Source of the DNA: Phenylobacterium sp. Root1290
Lineage (GTDB): Bacteria; Pseudomonadota; Alphaproteobacteria; Caulobacterales; Caulobacteraceae
NCBI RefSeq assembly: GCF_001425305.1
Contig: NZ_LMEE01000001.1
Location: 1,050,216 to 1,114,215, forward strand
Reading direction: 5' to 3'
Length of the DNA stretch: 64,000 bases
Shown: positions 40,153 to 48,347 of the stretch, in pieces
Layout: each line of letters starts with the position of its first letter
Numbering within the stretch: the first letter of the stretch is position 1
The notes under the pieces: model-generated
The model's database searches: none
Seen by the model: the letters and a program-made list of their open reading frames with translations, nothing else
What the model was told of the DNA's origin: nothing
Made by a program: the position numbers and the translations under genes

Positions 40153-40575
40153 ATGACCCTATCGCTGAAGCTGGACACCGACGGCGTGAACGCCTTGCTG
40201 CGGCGCGCCTTTCCAGACGGTTCGGACGAACACTTTCCGCGCGTGCTCGAGGTCGAGCCCGGGCGCGCCGTGATCGTCCGCGCCTATCACGACAGCATGC
40301 TTCGCCCAGGCCGGCTGATTTCCGGACCCACCCTGATGTCGCTGGCGGACACTGCAGCCTACGCTCTGATCCTCGCCCACATCGGCGACCAGCTGATGGC
40401 GGTCACGAGCTCCCTGGTGATGAACTTCCTACGCGGCGCCCAGCCGGGCGATCTGCATGCCGAGGCGAACATGCTTCGCCTGGGACGGCGCAACGCGGTC
40501 TGCGACGTTCGGCTCTGGACCGAGAGCCCGGAACGGCTGGCGGCCCAAGCCACCGTCACCTACGCTATCCCCTGA
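40153..40575 (+). CDS. PaaI-type hotdog thioesterase
   Basis: A 140-residue single hotdog-fold protein. RLISGPTLMSLADTAAYALI fits the long central helix with the catalytic Asp/Glu region, and SSLVMNFLRGAQPGDLHAEA is the strand that precedes the CoA site. It probably hydrolyses an acyl- or aryl-CoA thioester; the substrate is not known. The DUF1289 gene follows 18 bases later in the same direction. Confidence 0.85.
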   Translation: MTLSLKLDTDGVNALLRRAFPDGSDEHFPRVLEVEPGRAVIVRAYHDSMLRPGRLISGPTLMSLADTAAYALILAHIGDQLMAVTSSLVMNFLRGAQPGDLHAEANMLRLGRRNAVCDVRLWTESPERLAAQATVTYAIP

Positions 40576-40593
40576 TCAAACAGCCAGCGAACC

Positions 40594-40812
40594 ATGACCG
40601 ATACGCCTTCCCGCCCCCCCGCCCCGATCAAGACGCCCTGCATCAAGGTCTGCGTCGTCGACGGAGAGAGCGGCCTCTGCCTCGGCTGCTATAGAAAGCT
40701 CACCGAGGTCGCCGGCTGGGCGAAGCTCAGCGACGAGGATCGCGACCGCATCATGGCCGAGCTGCCCGCTCGCCGAGGCCTTATCCGCCCCGAAAAATTG
40801 GCGATGTTTTAA
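40594..40812 (+). CDS. DUF1289 domain protein
   Basis: A 72-residue protein with the DUF1289 cysteine pattern TPCIKVCVVDGESGLCLGCYR followed by EVAGWAKLSDEDR. The four cysteines probably bind zinc or an iron-sulphur centre. No function is established. It is likely co-transcribed with the preceding thioesterase. Confidence 0.88.
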   Translation: MTDTPSRPPAPIKTPCIKVCVVDGESGLCLGCYRKLTEVAGWAKLSDEDRDRIMAELPARRGLIRPEKLAMF

Positions 40813-40943
40813 CCTTAACCCGTTGCGTTTGTTAGGTTTTACGCAAGCTTCGATTCACCCCTTGCAAACCCACCCCCCGTAAGGTTCGCGCCGAACAGGG
40901 CCGCAGACGGCCTTTGGGTGAGCCCAAGCGGCGAGGTGTGGAC

Positions 40944-41447
40944 ATGCTCAAACTGGCGGTAGTGGCGCTTCTTGGCGCCGTGTCGGCGGTGGGCGCTGCC
41001 GAGGCGCTCGACACCTTCACCAATCCCAAGCCCGAGCTGCGCGCAGCCCTCGCCATCGCGCCGCAGACTGCGCCCCACGCTCAGGCGGCCTCGATCGCCA
41101 AGGGCGGCGACGGCCACTACTGGGCCGAGGCTGACGTCAACGGTTCGCGCGTGCGCTTCCTGGTCGACACCGGCGCCAGCGCCGTCGCCCTCACCCTGGC
41201 CGACGCCCAGCGTCTGGGCATCGCCACGGACAAGCTCGACTACAACTACAATGTCGTCACCGCGTCAGGGCAGACTCGTGCGGCCGCGGTCACGCTCGGC
41301 CGGGTCTCGGTAGCCGGGGCGGCGCTCAACGACGTCGAGGCCCTGGTGATCGAAAGCGGGCTGGAGAGCTCGCTGCTAGGAATGACCTATCTAGGCCGCC
41401 TGGCCAGCTTCGAGGCCACGCGCACGGCGCTCATCCTGCGCCCGTAA
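40944..41447 (+). CDS. Retropepsin-like aspartic protease (TIGR02281 type)
   Basis: A 167-residue protein from the ATG at 40944, with an N-terminal hydrophobic segment (MLKLAVVALLGAVSAVGAAE) that should direct it to the membrane or periplasm. The aspartic protease motif FLVDTGASAVALT is near residue 77 and LLGMTYLGRLASFE is the matching hydrophobic-Gly element. One catalytic Asp per chain means it works as a dimer. It overlaps the 3' end of convergent dusA by 57 bases. Confidence 0.87.
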   Translation: MLKLAVVALLGAVSAVGAAEALDTFTNPKPELRAALAIAPQTAPHAQAASIAKGGDGHYWAEADVNGSRVRFLVDTGASAVALTLADAQRLGIATDKLDYNYNVVTASGQTRAAAVTLGRVSVAGAALNDVEALVIESGLESSLLGMTYLGRLASFEATRTALILRP

Positions 41448-42422
41448 GACCTCGGCCAAGGCCGCGTCGATCACCTCCACGCCCGCGCCGGCCTTCACGC
41501 CCTCCACTGTCAGCACCCGCCGCCACGCCCGCGCGCCGGGCAGACCATGGAACAAGCCCAGCATATGCCGGGTCATGGCCGCCAGATGGGTCCCAGCCGC
41601 CAGTTCACGTTCGACATAGGGGCGGTAAAGCTCGACGGCCTGGAATGAATCGCCGTCCGCGCAATCGACGCCGAAGATCCTCCGATCGACTTGCCCCAAC
41701 AGCGCCGGCGTGTGGTACGCGGCCCGCCCAAGCATCACGCCGTCGACCGCACCCAGATGCTGCTCGGCCTCGTCCAGCGAACCGATCCCGCCATTGATGA
41801 CGATGGTCAGGTCCGGGCGTTCGCGCTTCAGTCTGTGCACCAACGGGTAGTCCAGCGGCGGCACGTCGCGGTTTTCCTTCGGCGACAGGCCCTTCAGCCA
41901 TGCCTTGCGCGCATGGACGACAAAGAGCGACACCCCGGCCTGGGCGCAAAGATCGACCAGCTGAAACAGGCTCTCTTCCGGTTCCTGGTCATCGACCCCG
42001 ATCCGGCACTTCACCGTCACCGGGACCTTCACCGCCGCCCCCATCGCCGCCATGCATTCGGCGACCAACTCAGGCTCGCGCATCAGGCACGCGCCGAACC
42101 GCCCGCTCTGAACTCGGTCTGACGGGCAGCCGACGTTGAGGTTGATCTCGTCATAGCCCTCGGCCTCGCCAATCCTCGCCGCCGCGACCAGATCGGCGGC
42201 CTCCGATCCGCCAAGCTGCAACGCCACCGGATGCTCGGCGGGGTCATAGGCTAGCAGCCGCTCCCGGTCGCCGTGCAACACCGCGCCCGTCGTCAGCATC
42301 TCCGTATAGAGCAGCGCCCGCGCCGACAGCGTCCGGTGCAGGCTTCGGCAATGCCGGTCCGTCCAGTCCATCATAGGTGCAACGGACAGCCTATGTGCTT
42401 GAAATTGCGTATTTTTTTGCAT
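41391..42422 (-). CDS. dusA: tRNA-dihydrouridine(20/20a) synthase DusA; apparent ICE integration site
   Basis: DusA reduces uridines in the tRNA D-loop using FMN and NADPH. The 343 residues contain LSVAPMMDWTDRHCR, ALQLGGSEAADL, NLNVGCPSDRVQSGRFGACL (catalytic Cys), VKCRIGVDD, and IVINGGIGS. The first 11 codons (MQKNTQFQAHR) are AT-rich, unlike the rest, and lie next to an integrase. The element has therefore probably rebuilt the 5' end and start. dusA 5' ends are known integration sites for islands and prophages. The gene looks intact and functional. Confidence 0.96.
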   Translation of the reverse strand: MQKNTQFQAHRLSVAPMMDWTDRHCRSLHRTLSARALLYTEMLTTGAVLHGDRERLLAYDPAEHPVALQLGGSEAADLVAAARIGEAEGYDEINLNVGCPSDRVQSGRFGACLMREPELVAECMAAMGAAVKVPVTVKCRIGVDDQEPEESLFQLVDLCAQAGVSLFVVHARKAWLKGLSPKENRDVPPLDYPLVHRLKRERPDLTIVINGGIGSLDEAEQHLGAVDGVMLGRAAYHTPALLGQVDRRIFGVDCADGDSFQAVELYRPYVERELAAGTHLAAMTRHMLGLFHGLPGARAWRRVLTVEGVKAGAGVEVIDAALAEVLRAQDERRARGLEAGQAA

Positions 42423-42440
42423 ATAACTTAAGGACTTAGG
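42370..42440. other. Predicted attachment site (attL) at the dusA 5' end
   Basis: GC content falls sharply here from the dusA body to the AT-rich start codons and upstream bases. The sequence ACTTAAGG ACTTAGG at 42426-42440 is a near-direct repeat with period 8, of the kind bound by integrase arms or excisionase. The exact crossover cannot be fixed without the other end, which is outside the window. Confidence 0.55.
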
Positions 42441-42527
42441 CGGGCCGAGGAACGCGCGGTTCTACGCCATTTTACGACGAAATTCGCCCCCTTTCGCTAA
42501 CTCACTGCACCCGTTCTGCACGCAAAA

Positions 42528-43589
42528 ATGGCCTCCATCCGCAAACAGAAATCCGGGCGCTGGCGCGCCCAGGTCCGGCGCAAAGGCCGCACTCTGAGCG
42601 AGACTTTCGTGCGCCACGAAGACGCCAAGAGCTGGGCCCTCGATGCTGAACGCCAGATCGACCGAGGAGAGCCCCCCCTCGCCACGCGGGTCGCTCGCAT
42701 CCGTACATTCGGTGAACTTATCGACCTGCACATCGACGACATGAAGGACGTGGGACGAGCGCCCGGTCGGTCCAAGGATGCAACGTTGCAGATGCTCCGA
42801 CGCGACCTCGGCAAGCTCAAGCTCGTCGAGGTCGATCGAGAGCGCCTCGTTCAGTTTGGGCGCAGGAGAGCTGCAGCCGGCGCGGGGCCTGTGACAGTCG
42901 GCATGGATATCGGAGCAATCCGATTGGTGCTCTCACATGCCGCTGCGGTGCACGGCATTCCAGTGAAGGTGGAGCCGGTCGAATTAGCTCGCATCGCGCT
43001 CAAGCGGCTAGGCCTCATCGGCAAGAGCAATGAGCGGGACCGCAGGCCGACGGAAGAGGAGTTGGCGGCGCTGTTTGAGCAATTCGATGCGAATGATCGG
43101 CTCACGATCCCCATGAGCAGGATCATCAAGTTCGCCATCGCCACAGCTATGCGGCAGGAGGAAATCTGCCGGGTCACCTGGAGCGACCTCAATCCTCGGA
43201 CGAAGATGCTCACGATCCGCGATCGGAAGGACCCTCGTCAGAAGAGGGGCAACGATCAGAGGATCCCCCTGCTCGCGGTCTCTGGATACGACGCGATGGC
43301 GTTGATCGAGGAACAGCGCGCGATCCGCGCCAACGAAGACGACCGCATTTTTCCCTACGTCCACAAGTCCGCCGGCACCGCGTTCACACGCGCGTGCAGC
43401 GAGTTGAAGATCTCCGACCTCCACTTCCACGACCTGCGCCATGAGGGAACCAGTCGGCTCTTCGAGGCCGGCTTTGAGATCCAACAGGTCGCGCTCGTCA
43501 CCGGACACAAAGACTGGAAGATGCTCCGGCGCTACACGCACCTTCGTCCAGAGACGCTTCATGCCATCGCTGCGAACCGCGCCGCCTGA
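42528..43589 (+). CDS. int: Tyrosine site-specific integrase
   Basis: A 353-residue phage-type recombinase that would integrate and excise the element. An Arm-binding N-terminus (SGRWRAQVRRKGRTLSETF) and SAM-like core domain precede the catalytic domain. Catalytic residues can be placed: Arg209 (AMRQEEICR), His301 and Arg304 (HDLRHEG), His327 (TGHKDW) and Tyr336 (RRYTHL). All five are present. It starts 106 bases from dusA and points away from it, the standard layout for dusA-targeting elements. Confidence 0.95.
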   Translation: MASIRKQKSGRWRAQVRRKGRTLSETFVRHEDAKSWALDAERQIDRGEPPLATRVARIRTFGELIDLHIDDMKDVGRAPGRSKDATLQMLRRDLGKLKLVEVDRERLVQFGRRRAAAGAGPVTVGMDIGAIRLVLSHAAAVHGIPVKVEPVELARIALKRLGLIGKSNERDRRPTEEELAALFEQFDANDRLTIPMSRIIKFAIATAMRQEEICRVTWSDLNPRTKMLTIRDRKDPRQKRGNDQRIPLLAVSGYDAMALIEEQRAIRANEDDRIFPYVHKSAGTAFTRACSELKISDLHFHDLRHEGTSRLFEAGFEIQQVALVTGHKDWKMLRRYTHLRPETLHAIAANRAA

Positions 43590-43595
43590 TACGCC

Positions 43596-43635
43596 TTCCC
43601 AATATGGGAAATATTCTTGCTTCCCAAACTGGGAA
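43596..43635 (+). promoter_or_regulatory. Twin palindromic operators of higBA
   Basis: TTCCCA-ATA-TGGGAA (43596-43610) and TTCCCA-AAC-TGGGAA (43621-43635) are two copies of one six-base inverted repeat, centres 25 bases apart. The second lies inside the spacer of the predicted promoter. This is the usual arrangement for repression by the antitoxin. Confidence 0.8.
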
Positions 43636-43645
43636 GAGTTATAGG
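43617..43645 (+). promoter_or_regulatory. higBA promoter
   Basis: TTGCTT (43617-43622) and TATAGG (43640-43645) are separated by exactly 17 bases. The expected transcript start lies only a few bases before the higB ATG at 43655, so the message would be nearly leaderless. Confidence 0.6.
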
Positions 43646-43654
43646 CATGCACGA

Positions 43655-43948
43655 ATGAACGTAGTGGCGTTGCGAACCCTGCAGGCGTTTTGGGCTCGAC
43701 ACCCAACCGCCAAGGGCCCGCTAACGACTTGGTACAAGTTGGCGCGCGCAGCGGAGTGGAGCACTCCGCAGGACGTCAGAGAAACCTTCGGATCGGCTGA
43801 CTTTCTGGCCGACAACCGCGTGGTCTTCGACGTCGGCGGCAACAACTATCGGGTCGTGGCGCGCATCTCCTACCCATTCAAGCAGGTGCTGGTGAAGTTC
43901 GTTGGCACCCATGCGGAGTATGATCGGATTGATGCGACATCGGTGTGA
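43655..43948 (+). CDS. higB: HigB-type toxin (mRNA interferase)
   Basis: A 97-residue RelE-fold toxin that in known cases cuts mRNA on the ribosome. Family features are LRTLQAFWARHPTAKGPLTTW near the N-terminus and the core FDVGGNNYRVVARISYPFKQVLVKFVGTHAEYDRID, which matches HigB_toxin. The final basic and His residues (HAEYDRI) are where catalysis is expected. The toxin gene comes first, as usual for hig modules, with the antitoxin 22 bases downstream. It lies between int and trb and probably stabilises the element. Confidence 0.9.
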   Translation: MNVVALRTLQAFWARHPTAKGPLTTWYKLARAAEWSTPQDVRETFGSADFLADNRVVFDVGGNNYRVVARISYPFKQVLVKFVGTHAEYDRIDATSV

Positions 43949-43970
43949 TCTGGCGGTCGAGGAGGCCCAA

Positions 43971-44333
43971 ATGAGCTTGGCCACGCCCCTGCGCCCGATC
44001 CGCGACGAATCGGAGTTCGAGGCAGCGCTGCGGGAGTATGAGAGCTACTTCGACAACGAACCCCAGCCCGACACGGAAGAGGCCTACCGCTTTGAGGTGC
44101 TTGGGCTTCTGCTGGCGAAGTACGAGCAGGATCATTTCCCAATTGCGCCACAGGATCCTGCCGAGGCGTTGGCGCAGGTCATGGACTCCAAGGGGAAGTC
44201 ACAATCTGACCTGGCCGCAGTGATCGGCGCTCCTCGGGCATCCGAGGTTCTAAAGGGAAAGCGCTCTCTGTCGCTCGACCAGATTCGCCAGCTCCGAAGC
44301 GCCTGGGGAGTACCGGCGGACGTGCTGATCTAG
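43971..44333 (+). CDS. higA: HigA-type antitoxin
   Basis: A 120-residue antitoxin that would neutralise HigB and repress the operon through the twin operators upstream. The ATG at 43971 has GGAGG seven bases before it. The N-terminal half (RPIRDESEFEAALREYESYF) is the toxin-binding part seen in COG5499 proteins; the C-terminal half is a helix-turn-helix (KSQSDLAAVIGAPRASEVLKG then KRSLSLDQIRQL). The order of the two domains is normal for this family. Confidence 0.9.
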   Translation: MSLATPLRPIRDESEFEAALREYESYFDNEPQPDTEEAYRFEVLGLLLAKYEQDHFPIAPQDPAEALAQVMDSKGKSQSDLAAVIGAPRASEVLKGKRSLSLDQIRQLRSAWGVPADVLI

Positions 44334-44364
44334 CGACTCGCGAGCCCCAGAGACCTACCCTGAG

Positions 44365-44595
44365 CTAGGTAGGCGGCCCGCCCCTACGCTTCATGCGAGC
44401 GAAGGCGCGGTCCGTCGTCATGAAGCGCGCAAGCATGACCGGAGCGAGCTTCGCCGGCTCGACTATGCGTCCGCCCTCCTTCGCCATCGCCTCGCCGTAC
44501 GCCACGAGGTCGCGATGCACCGCCGCCGGAAGCTCGACAGTCAATTTCACCGGCGTGTCGTCGAGAAGGGAAGCAAGCTTCAGTCGTTCGGCCAT
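44365..44595 (-). CDS. DUF2274 domain protein of the conjugation operon
   Basis: A 76-residue protein, MAERLKLASLLDDTPVKLTVELPAAV..., of the DUF2274 family, which is found directly after trbI in alphaproteobacterial trb operons. The KLTVELPAAVHRDLVAY segment resembles a ribbon-helix-helix core, so it may be a DNA-binding regulator of transfer. A good ribosome site (GGAG) precedes it and its start overlaps the trbI end by 16 bases. It is the last gene of the trb operon. Confidence 0.85.
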   Translation of the reverse strand: MAERLKLASLLDDTPVKLTVELPAAVHRDLVAYGEAMAKEGGRIVEPAKLAPVMLARFMTTDRAFARMKRRGGPPT

Positions 44596-45683
44596 CTCGA
44601 ATGCTCCTGGTAGGGTTGAAGTTTGAGATCGTCTGTGACGATCACTCGCACCAGCGCACCTGGGCGAATTTTCAAAGTGGGAGCCTGCGACAGCGCCTGC
44701 GCTACCGCTTGCTGACCCACCTGATTGAAGGTATCGGCGCCGCCCCGTCGAATGGCGCGAACGAGTTCGTCATCATCGTCGGCGCCCACCTCCGAGCCGA
44801 TCGCCAAGAGGGTCGAAAGGGCGGCCATGCCGAAGAGCACGCCCCAATGGCGATCGACCTGGTCCTCAAGCCCCGCTCGCCCGAGAGCATCCCCCGCCGG
44901 AAAGTCGCCGAGGGTCACCGACCGCCCGTTCGGCAGCAGGAGCCGCGTCCAAACGACGTGAACGCGTCTTTGGCCGAAGGCGAGCTTGCTGTCATAGGCC
45001 CCGATGAGCTTGGCCCCCGGTGGGATAAGGAGCGTGCGGCCCGTTTGGCTGTCGAAAACCGGCTGGGTGACCTGAGCCACCACCTGTCCTGGGAGATCCG
45101 ATTGCAGGCCCGTGACCATCGCGGCCGCGATCAGGGTCCCGGCCTGCACCGTGGGCGGCGCGCCGCCGTCCTTTGGGAGCCAAGGTGAAGCCGTGGCGCC
45201 AGATGGTGCCGGCGACGGGATAGGACGAAGGACATCCGCAGCTCGATTGGCGGCGGGTGAGCGGCCGCTTTGAACCAAAAACAGTTGGCTCCGCTGCGCC
45301 GCCTCGCGGGCCGCTTGGCGAGTCCTCGCAGCTTGCGACGCCTGAGCATCGGCACGCTGCGGCGGCAGTTCGCCTTCAGCAGCCAGCATGGGCCGCCCAA
45401 GGTCGCCCGGCAGTGGCGGGCCCAGCTTCGGAATTCCACGGTAGTCCGCAGGCAACGCCTTCAGCTGCTCGGGCGGCGTCGCGCTTACAGTGAACTGAGG
45501 CTCCGGGGGCGCAGGGCGAAACTTTACGTTCAGGCCGAAAACCACTGCACCTGCGAGCGCGGCCGCGGCTGCGCCCGACATCAGCATCAGCGCCCTACGC
45601 GAAAGGCGAGCCACTGTCGGCGGCTCGGCGCGTAGGCACAGATCGGGCGCGACTTCCACGACCTGGTCCAGAACCCGCGTCAT
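44580..45683 (-). CDS. trbI: Conjugal transfer protein TrbI (VirB10-like)
   Basis: TrbI spans the envelope in the mating-pair channel. The 367 residues have an N-terminal cytoplasmic stretch, one membrane segment (ALMLMSGAAAAALAGAVVFG), a Pro/Gln-rich periplasmic linker and the VirB10 beta-barrel domain (VQAGTLIAAAMVTGLQSDLPGQVVAQVTQPVFDSQTGRTLLIPPGAKLIG). GALVRVIVTDDLKLQPY is the terminal family motif. It overlaps trbG by ATGA. Confidence 0.95.
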   Translation of the reverse strand: MTRVLDQVVEVAPDLCLRAEPPTVARLSRRALMLMSGAAAAALAGAVVFGLNVKFRPAPPEPQFTVSATPPEQLKALPADYRGIPKLGPPLPGDLGRPMLAAEGELPPQRADAQASQAARTRQAAREAAQRSQLFLVQSGRSPAANRAADVLRPIPSPAPSGATASPWLPKDGGAPPTVQAGTLIAAAMVTGLQSDLPGQVVAQVTQPVFDSQTGRTLLIPPGAKLIGAYDSKLAFGQRRVHVVWTRLLLPNGRSVTLGDFPAGDALGRAGLEDQVDRHWGVLFGMAALSTLLAIGSEVGADDDDELVRAIRRGGADTFNQVGQQAVAQALSQAPTLKIRPGALVRVIVTDDLKLQPYQEHSRWPND

Positions 45684-46501
45684 GCGCCGGCTCCCGATCG
45701 GATCACACGCACCGCAATCTGCTTTCGGCCCTGTTGCAGGCGAAGCTCAGCGATCTCAATCAGCCGATCGAGAACCATTCGGCCACCGACGACGCGATAA
45801 TTGACCGACTCCAGATCGCCGCCCGGACCTCTCAGGAAGACGGGGGGAAGGTCGCCACGGGCGACGGCGTCTGGAAACTCAATGAAAGTCTGGCGCCCGT
45901 CGTCATAGACACGCACGGGGCGCCACGGCGCTCTGCCCTCTATCCGATAGGCGAAGTTCAATGGGACGCTCGGCGGCGCCTGCGTGAGTTTCATCTGTTC
46001 GGCGCGGCGCTCAGCCTCCATCGCCCGGACGGCCGCCAACTCGCGCGCTTCGTCAACCGGATATCGCCAGCGTACCGCCGCGAGATAGGCGCCGCCTGTC
46101 GATCTCAGCTCAAGATGATAGGTGCGGCGTTCAGTGTTGATGACGAGATTGGTCGTCAGACCCTTCTGCATCGGCTTGATCAGAACATGGACACGCAGCT
46201 CAGGCCCGCTTCCGCTGCGCGTCTCGCCGATGATCCAGCGCGTCGTGTCGCCGGCCGCCAGAGCGCCCTCCCCGACCAGCTGTTCGCCAGGCTGCAGCGC
46301 CAGGTCGGTGACCTGCCCAGGCGCGGTGTAGATTTGGAAGAGTGCAGCGTCAGAATAGGTGAAGACCTGCGCCGCGTTGGCGTAAGCCTCGCGGCGCGGC
46401 TCAACTCTCGCGATCTGATTGGCGCGCCCGACCTCTGCGAGCGGCGCCGCGAAAGCAAATGACGGCGCCAGGAAGACGGCCACTGCAAGAGCAGGTCGCA
46501 T
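45680..46501 (-). CDS. trbG: Conjugal transfer protein TrbG (VirB9-like)
   Basis: TrbG is the periplasmic/outer membrane part of the secretion channel that binds TrbI. From the ATG at 46501 the 273 residues start with a signal peptide (MRPALAVAVFLAPSFAFA). The VirB9/CagX domain is read in VFTYSDAALFQIYTAPGQVTDLALQPGE and the C-terminal RVYDDGRQTFIEFP. Stop/start overlaps with trbF (TGATG) and trbI (ATGA) place it in the operon. Confidence 0.95.
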   Translation of the reverse strand: MRPALAVAVFLAPSFAFAAPLAEVGRANQIARVEPRREAYANAAQVFTYSDAALFQIYTAPGQVTDLALQPGEQLVGEGALAAGDTTRWIIGETRSGSGPELRVHVLIKPMQKGLTTNLVINTERRTYHLELRSTGGAYLAAVRWRYPVDEARELAAVRAMEAERRAEQMKLTQAPPSVPLNFAYRIEGRAPWRPVRVYDDGRQTFIEFPDAVARGDLPPVFLRGPGGDLESVNYRVVGGRMVLDRLIEIAELRLQQGRKQIAVRVIRSGAGA

Positions 46502-47187
46502 CAGCCGAGCTCCTTCGACCAGTCGAGGGAATGGACATAGATCCCCAGCGGATTTCGCCGGATTTCGTCGGCGGTGCGCGGCGCCTGGATGACGACGCCG
46601 AGGATCGCGGTCCAACGCTCGGTGGAAGCCAAGGCCCCGTCGACATAGCGTCGCTCGGTCCAGGCCACGCGGAAGCTTGAGGGCGAGGCCCGGATGACGC
46701 TCGAGACATCGACCCCGACCTGGACCTGCCCGACCTTGCTGAAAGGATCGGCTCCGCGCGCATAGTCGCTGAGCGCCGCGGCCCCACGGTCGGTTGTGAA
46801 TTCATATGCGCGCAGCCAGTTGCGGCGGACGACGACCGGGTCGGCCGACACCGAGCGCACCTCTTCCACGAACTGCGCCAGGCGCCAGGCGACTTGGGAG
46901 TCTTGCGGCGTGTACCCCGCTTCGGCAGGCGCTACGGCTTGCGTAGCTCCAAGCTGATCAACCTCTACGACCCAGGGCGTGATTGAGCCCCTTGCACCCT
47001 GCCAAACCAGGGCGCCAGCGAGGCAAGCTGAGAGCGCCCAACTGGCGAAGGCCATCAGCCGCCAGCTGCGGGCCTGCACCCGCGCCGAACCGATCCGGTC
47101 GTCCCAGGCCTGGCCAGCCCTTTGGTATGGCGTTTCGAGAACCGGCGTTGCGCCATACCGCACGCCGTGTCGCTTGAACGGATTCAT
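46501..47187 (-). CDS. trbF: Conjugal transfer protein TrbF (VirB8-like)
   Basis: TrbF is the inner membrane assembly factor of the channel. The 228 residues starting MNPFKRHGVRYGATPVLETPYQ (the typical TrbF opening) contain one membrane segment (LMAFASWALSACLAGALVW) and a VirB8 NTF2-like periplasmic domain (VRRNWLRAYEFTTDRGAAAL ... NPLGIYVHSLDWSKEL). The frame reaches 47310, but the start at 47187 overlaps the trbL stop by ATGA and fits the family. Confidence 0.95.
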   Translation of the reverse strand: MNPFKRHGVRYGATPVLETPYQRAGQAWDDRIGSARVQARSWRLMAFASWALSACLAGALVWQGARGSITPWVVEVDQLGATQAVAPAEAGYTPQDSQVAWRLAQFVEEVRSVSADPVVVRRNWLRAYEFTTDRGAAALSDYARGADPFSKVGQVQVGVDVSSVIRASPSSFRVAWTERRYVDGALASTERWTAILGVVIQAPRTADEIRRNPLGIYVHSLDWSKELG

Positions 47188-48347
47188 GAGCGCTCCTCCG
47201 AGAGTGAAACCGATGCGCCGCCGCCCGACTGGTCTCCCGACCGAAGGGCGTGGGTGGCCGTGGAAGCCGCATCGCCGGCTGCATGTCTCTGTTGCAGACG
47301 CCGCGCCCATGCCGGCGGCTGCCCGCCCTGCGACGAGCCTGCCGTTCCCGCTGCGGCGGACGCTGGACGCGGCCCCCCGCCCGGCGGAGCGCCTCCGCCA
47401 GGAGCGCTTGGGGACTTGCGTATGGCGTTGACGATCGACCGGGCCGCGCCCACCGCCGAACCAGCCAACAACCGCCCGCTAACAGCTCCCGCGGCGGCGA
47501 TGCCGCCGGCGGCAAGGCCGGTCCCGACCGCTGCGCCAGCCCCTAGCTGCGGCCCGCCCGATACGAGCCCGCTGGCGATGCCAGGACCGAACACCCCTAG
47601 GCCGAGCAGGCAGAGAGACGCCAGGGCGAGCGATAGAACCTCTTCAAGACTTGGCGACAACCCACCGAAATCCTGAATAAATTCATCGAACAGGCTTGAA
47701 CCGATCCCGACGATGACCGCCAGCACGAGCACCTTGACGCCGGAGGCCATGACGTTGCCGAGCACCCGCTCGGCCAGGAAGGCGGTGCGGCCAAAAAGCC
47801 CAAACGGCACGAGGATGAAGCCGGCCAAAGTGGTCAACTTGAACTCAACCAACGTGACAAAGAGCTGGACGGCCAGCACGAAGAAGGCGAGCACCACGAC
47901 CAGCCAGGCGAGCAGCAGGACGGCGATCTGAGGAAGGTTGTCGAACACCGCCGGAAAGCCCGACATCTGCTGAGCCGCTTCGAGAATCGGTTGTCCTGCC
48001 TCGATGCCGGCCTGACCGAGGCGGCCTGGCCGCAGAAACTCGCCTGCCGCCATTCCGCCGCCGCCCGCCTGAAGCCCGAGCCCTGAGAAGGACTCGAAGA
48101 TGATCCGTGCAAGCGCGTTGAAGTTCGAAAGGATGAAGGCGAACGCGCCGACATAGAGGGTCTTCTTGACCAGCCGCGCGAGGATCTCCTCGCCCGGCGA
48201 CCATGCCCAAAAGAGCGCGGCGAGCGTCATGTCGATGACCACAAGGGTCGTCGCCAGGAAGGCCACCTCCCCGCCGACCAGGCCGAAGCCGGAGTCGATG
48301 TAGGTGGTGAAGACGTTGAGGAAGCGGTCAGCGACGCCGGGGTTCAT
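47184..48347 (-). CDS. trbL: Conjugal transfer protein TrbL (VirB6-like)
   Basis: TrbL is the polytopic inner membrane channel protein. From the ATG at 48347, with GGAGG seven bases upstream, the 387 residues (MNPGVADRFLNVFTTYIDSG) have about six membrane segments through residue 280. A Gly/Pro/Ala-rich cytoplasmic tail follows (APGGGAPPGGGPRPASAAAG). Only this tail is low complexity. It overlaps trbK by 20 bases and trbF by ATGA. Confidence 0.94.
   Translation of the reverse strand: MNPGVADRFLNVFTTYIDSGFGLVGGEVAFLATTLVVIDMTLAALFWAWSPGEEILARLVKKTLYVGAFAFILSNFNALARIIFESFSGLGLQAGGGGMAAGEFLRPGRLGQAGIEAGQPILEAAQQMSGFPAVFDNLPQIAVLLLAWLVVVLAFFVLAVQLFVTLVEFKLTTLAGFILVPFGLFGRTAFLAERVLGNVMASGVKVLVLAVIVGIGSSLFDEFIQDFGGLSPSLEEVLSLALASLCLLGLGVFGPGIASGLVSGGPQLGAGAAVGTGLAAGGIAAAGAVSGRLLAGSAVGAARSIVNAIRKSPSAPGGGAPPGGGPRPASAAAGTAGSSQGGQPPAWARRLQQRHAAGDAASTATHALRSGDQSGGGASVSLSEERS

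Noticed and set aside
42300..42530. tRNA gene as ICE attachment site
   Set aside because: No tRNA-like cloverleaf is visible; the integrase abuts the 5' end of dusA, itself a known site.
44354..44373. CCTACC/GGTAGG hairpin after higA as terminator
   Set aside because: Six-base stem, no T-run, and it overlaps the coding end of the DUF2274 gene; too weak to call.
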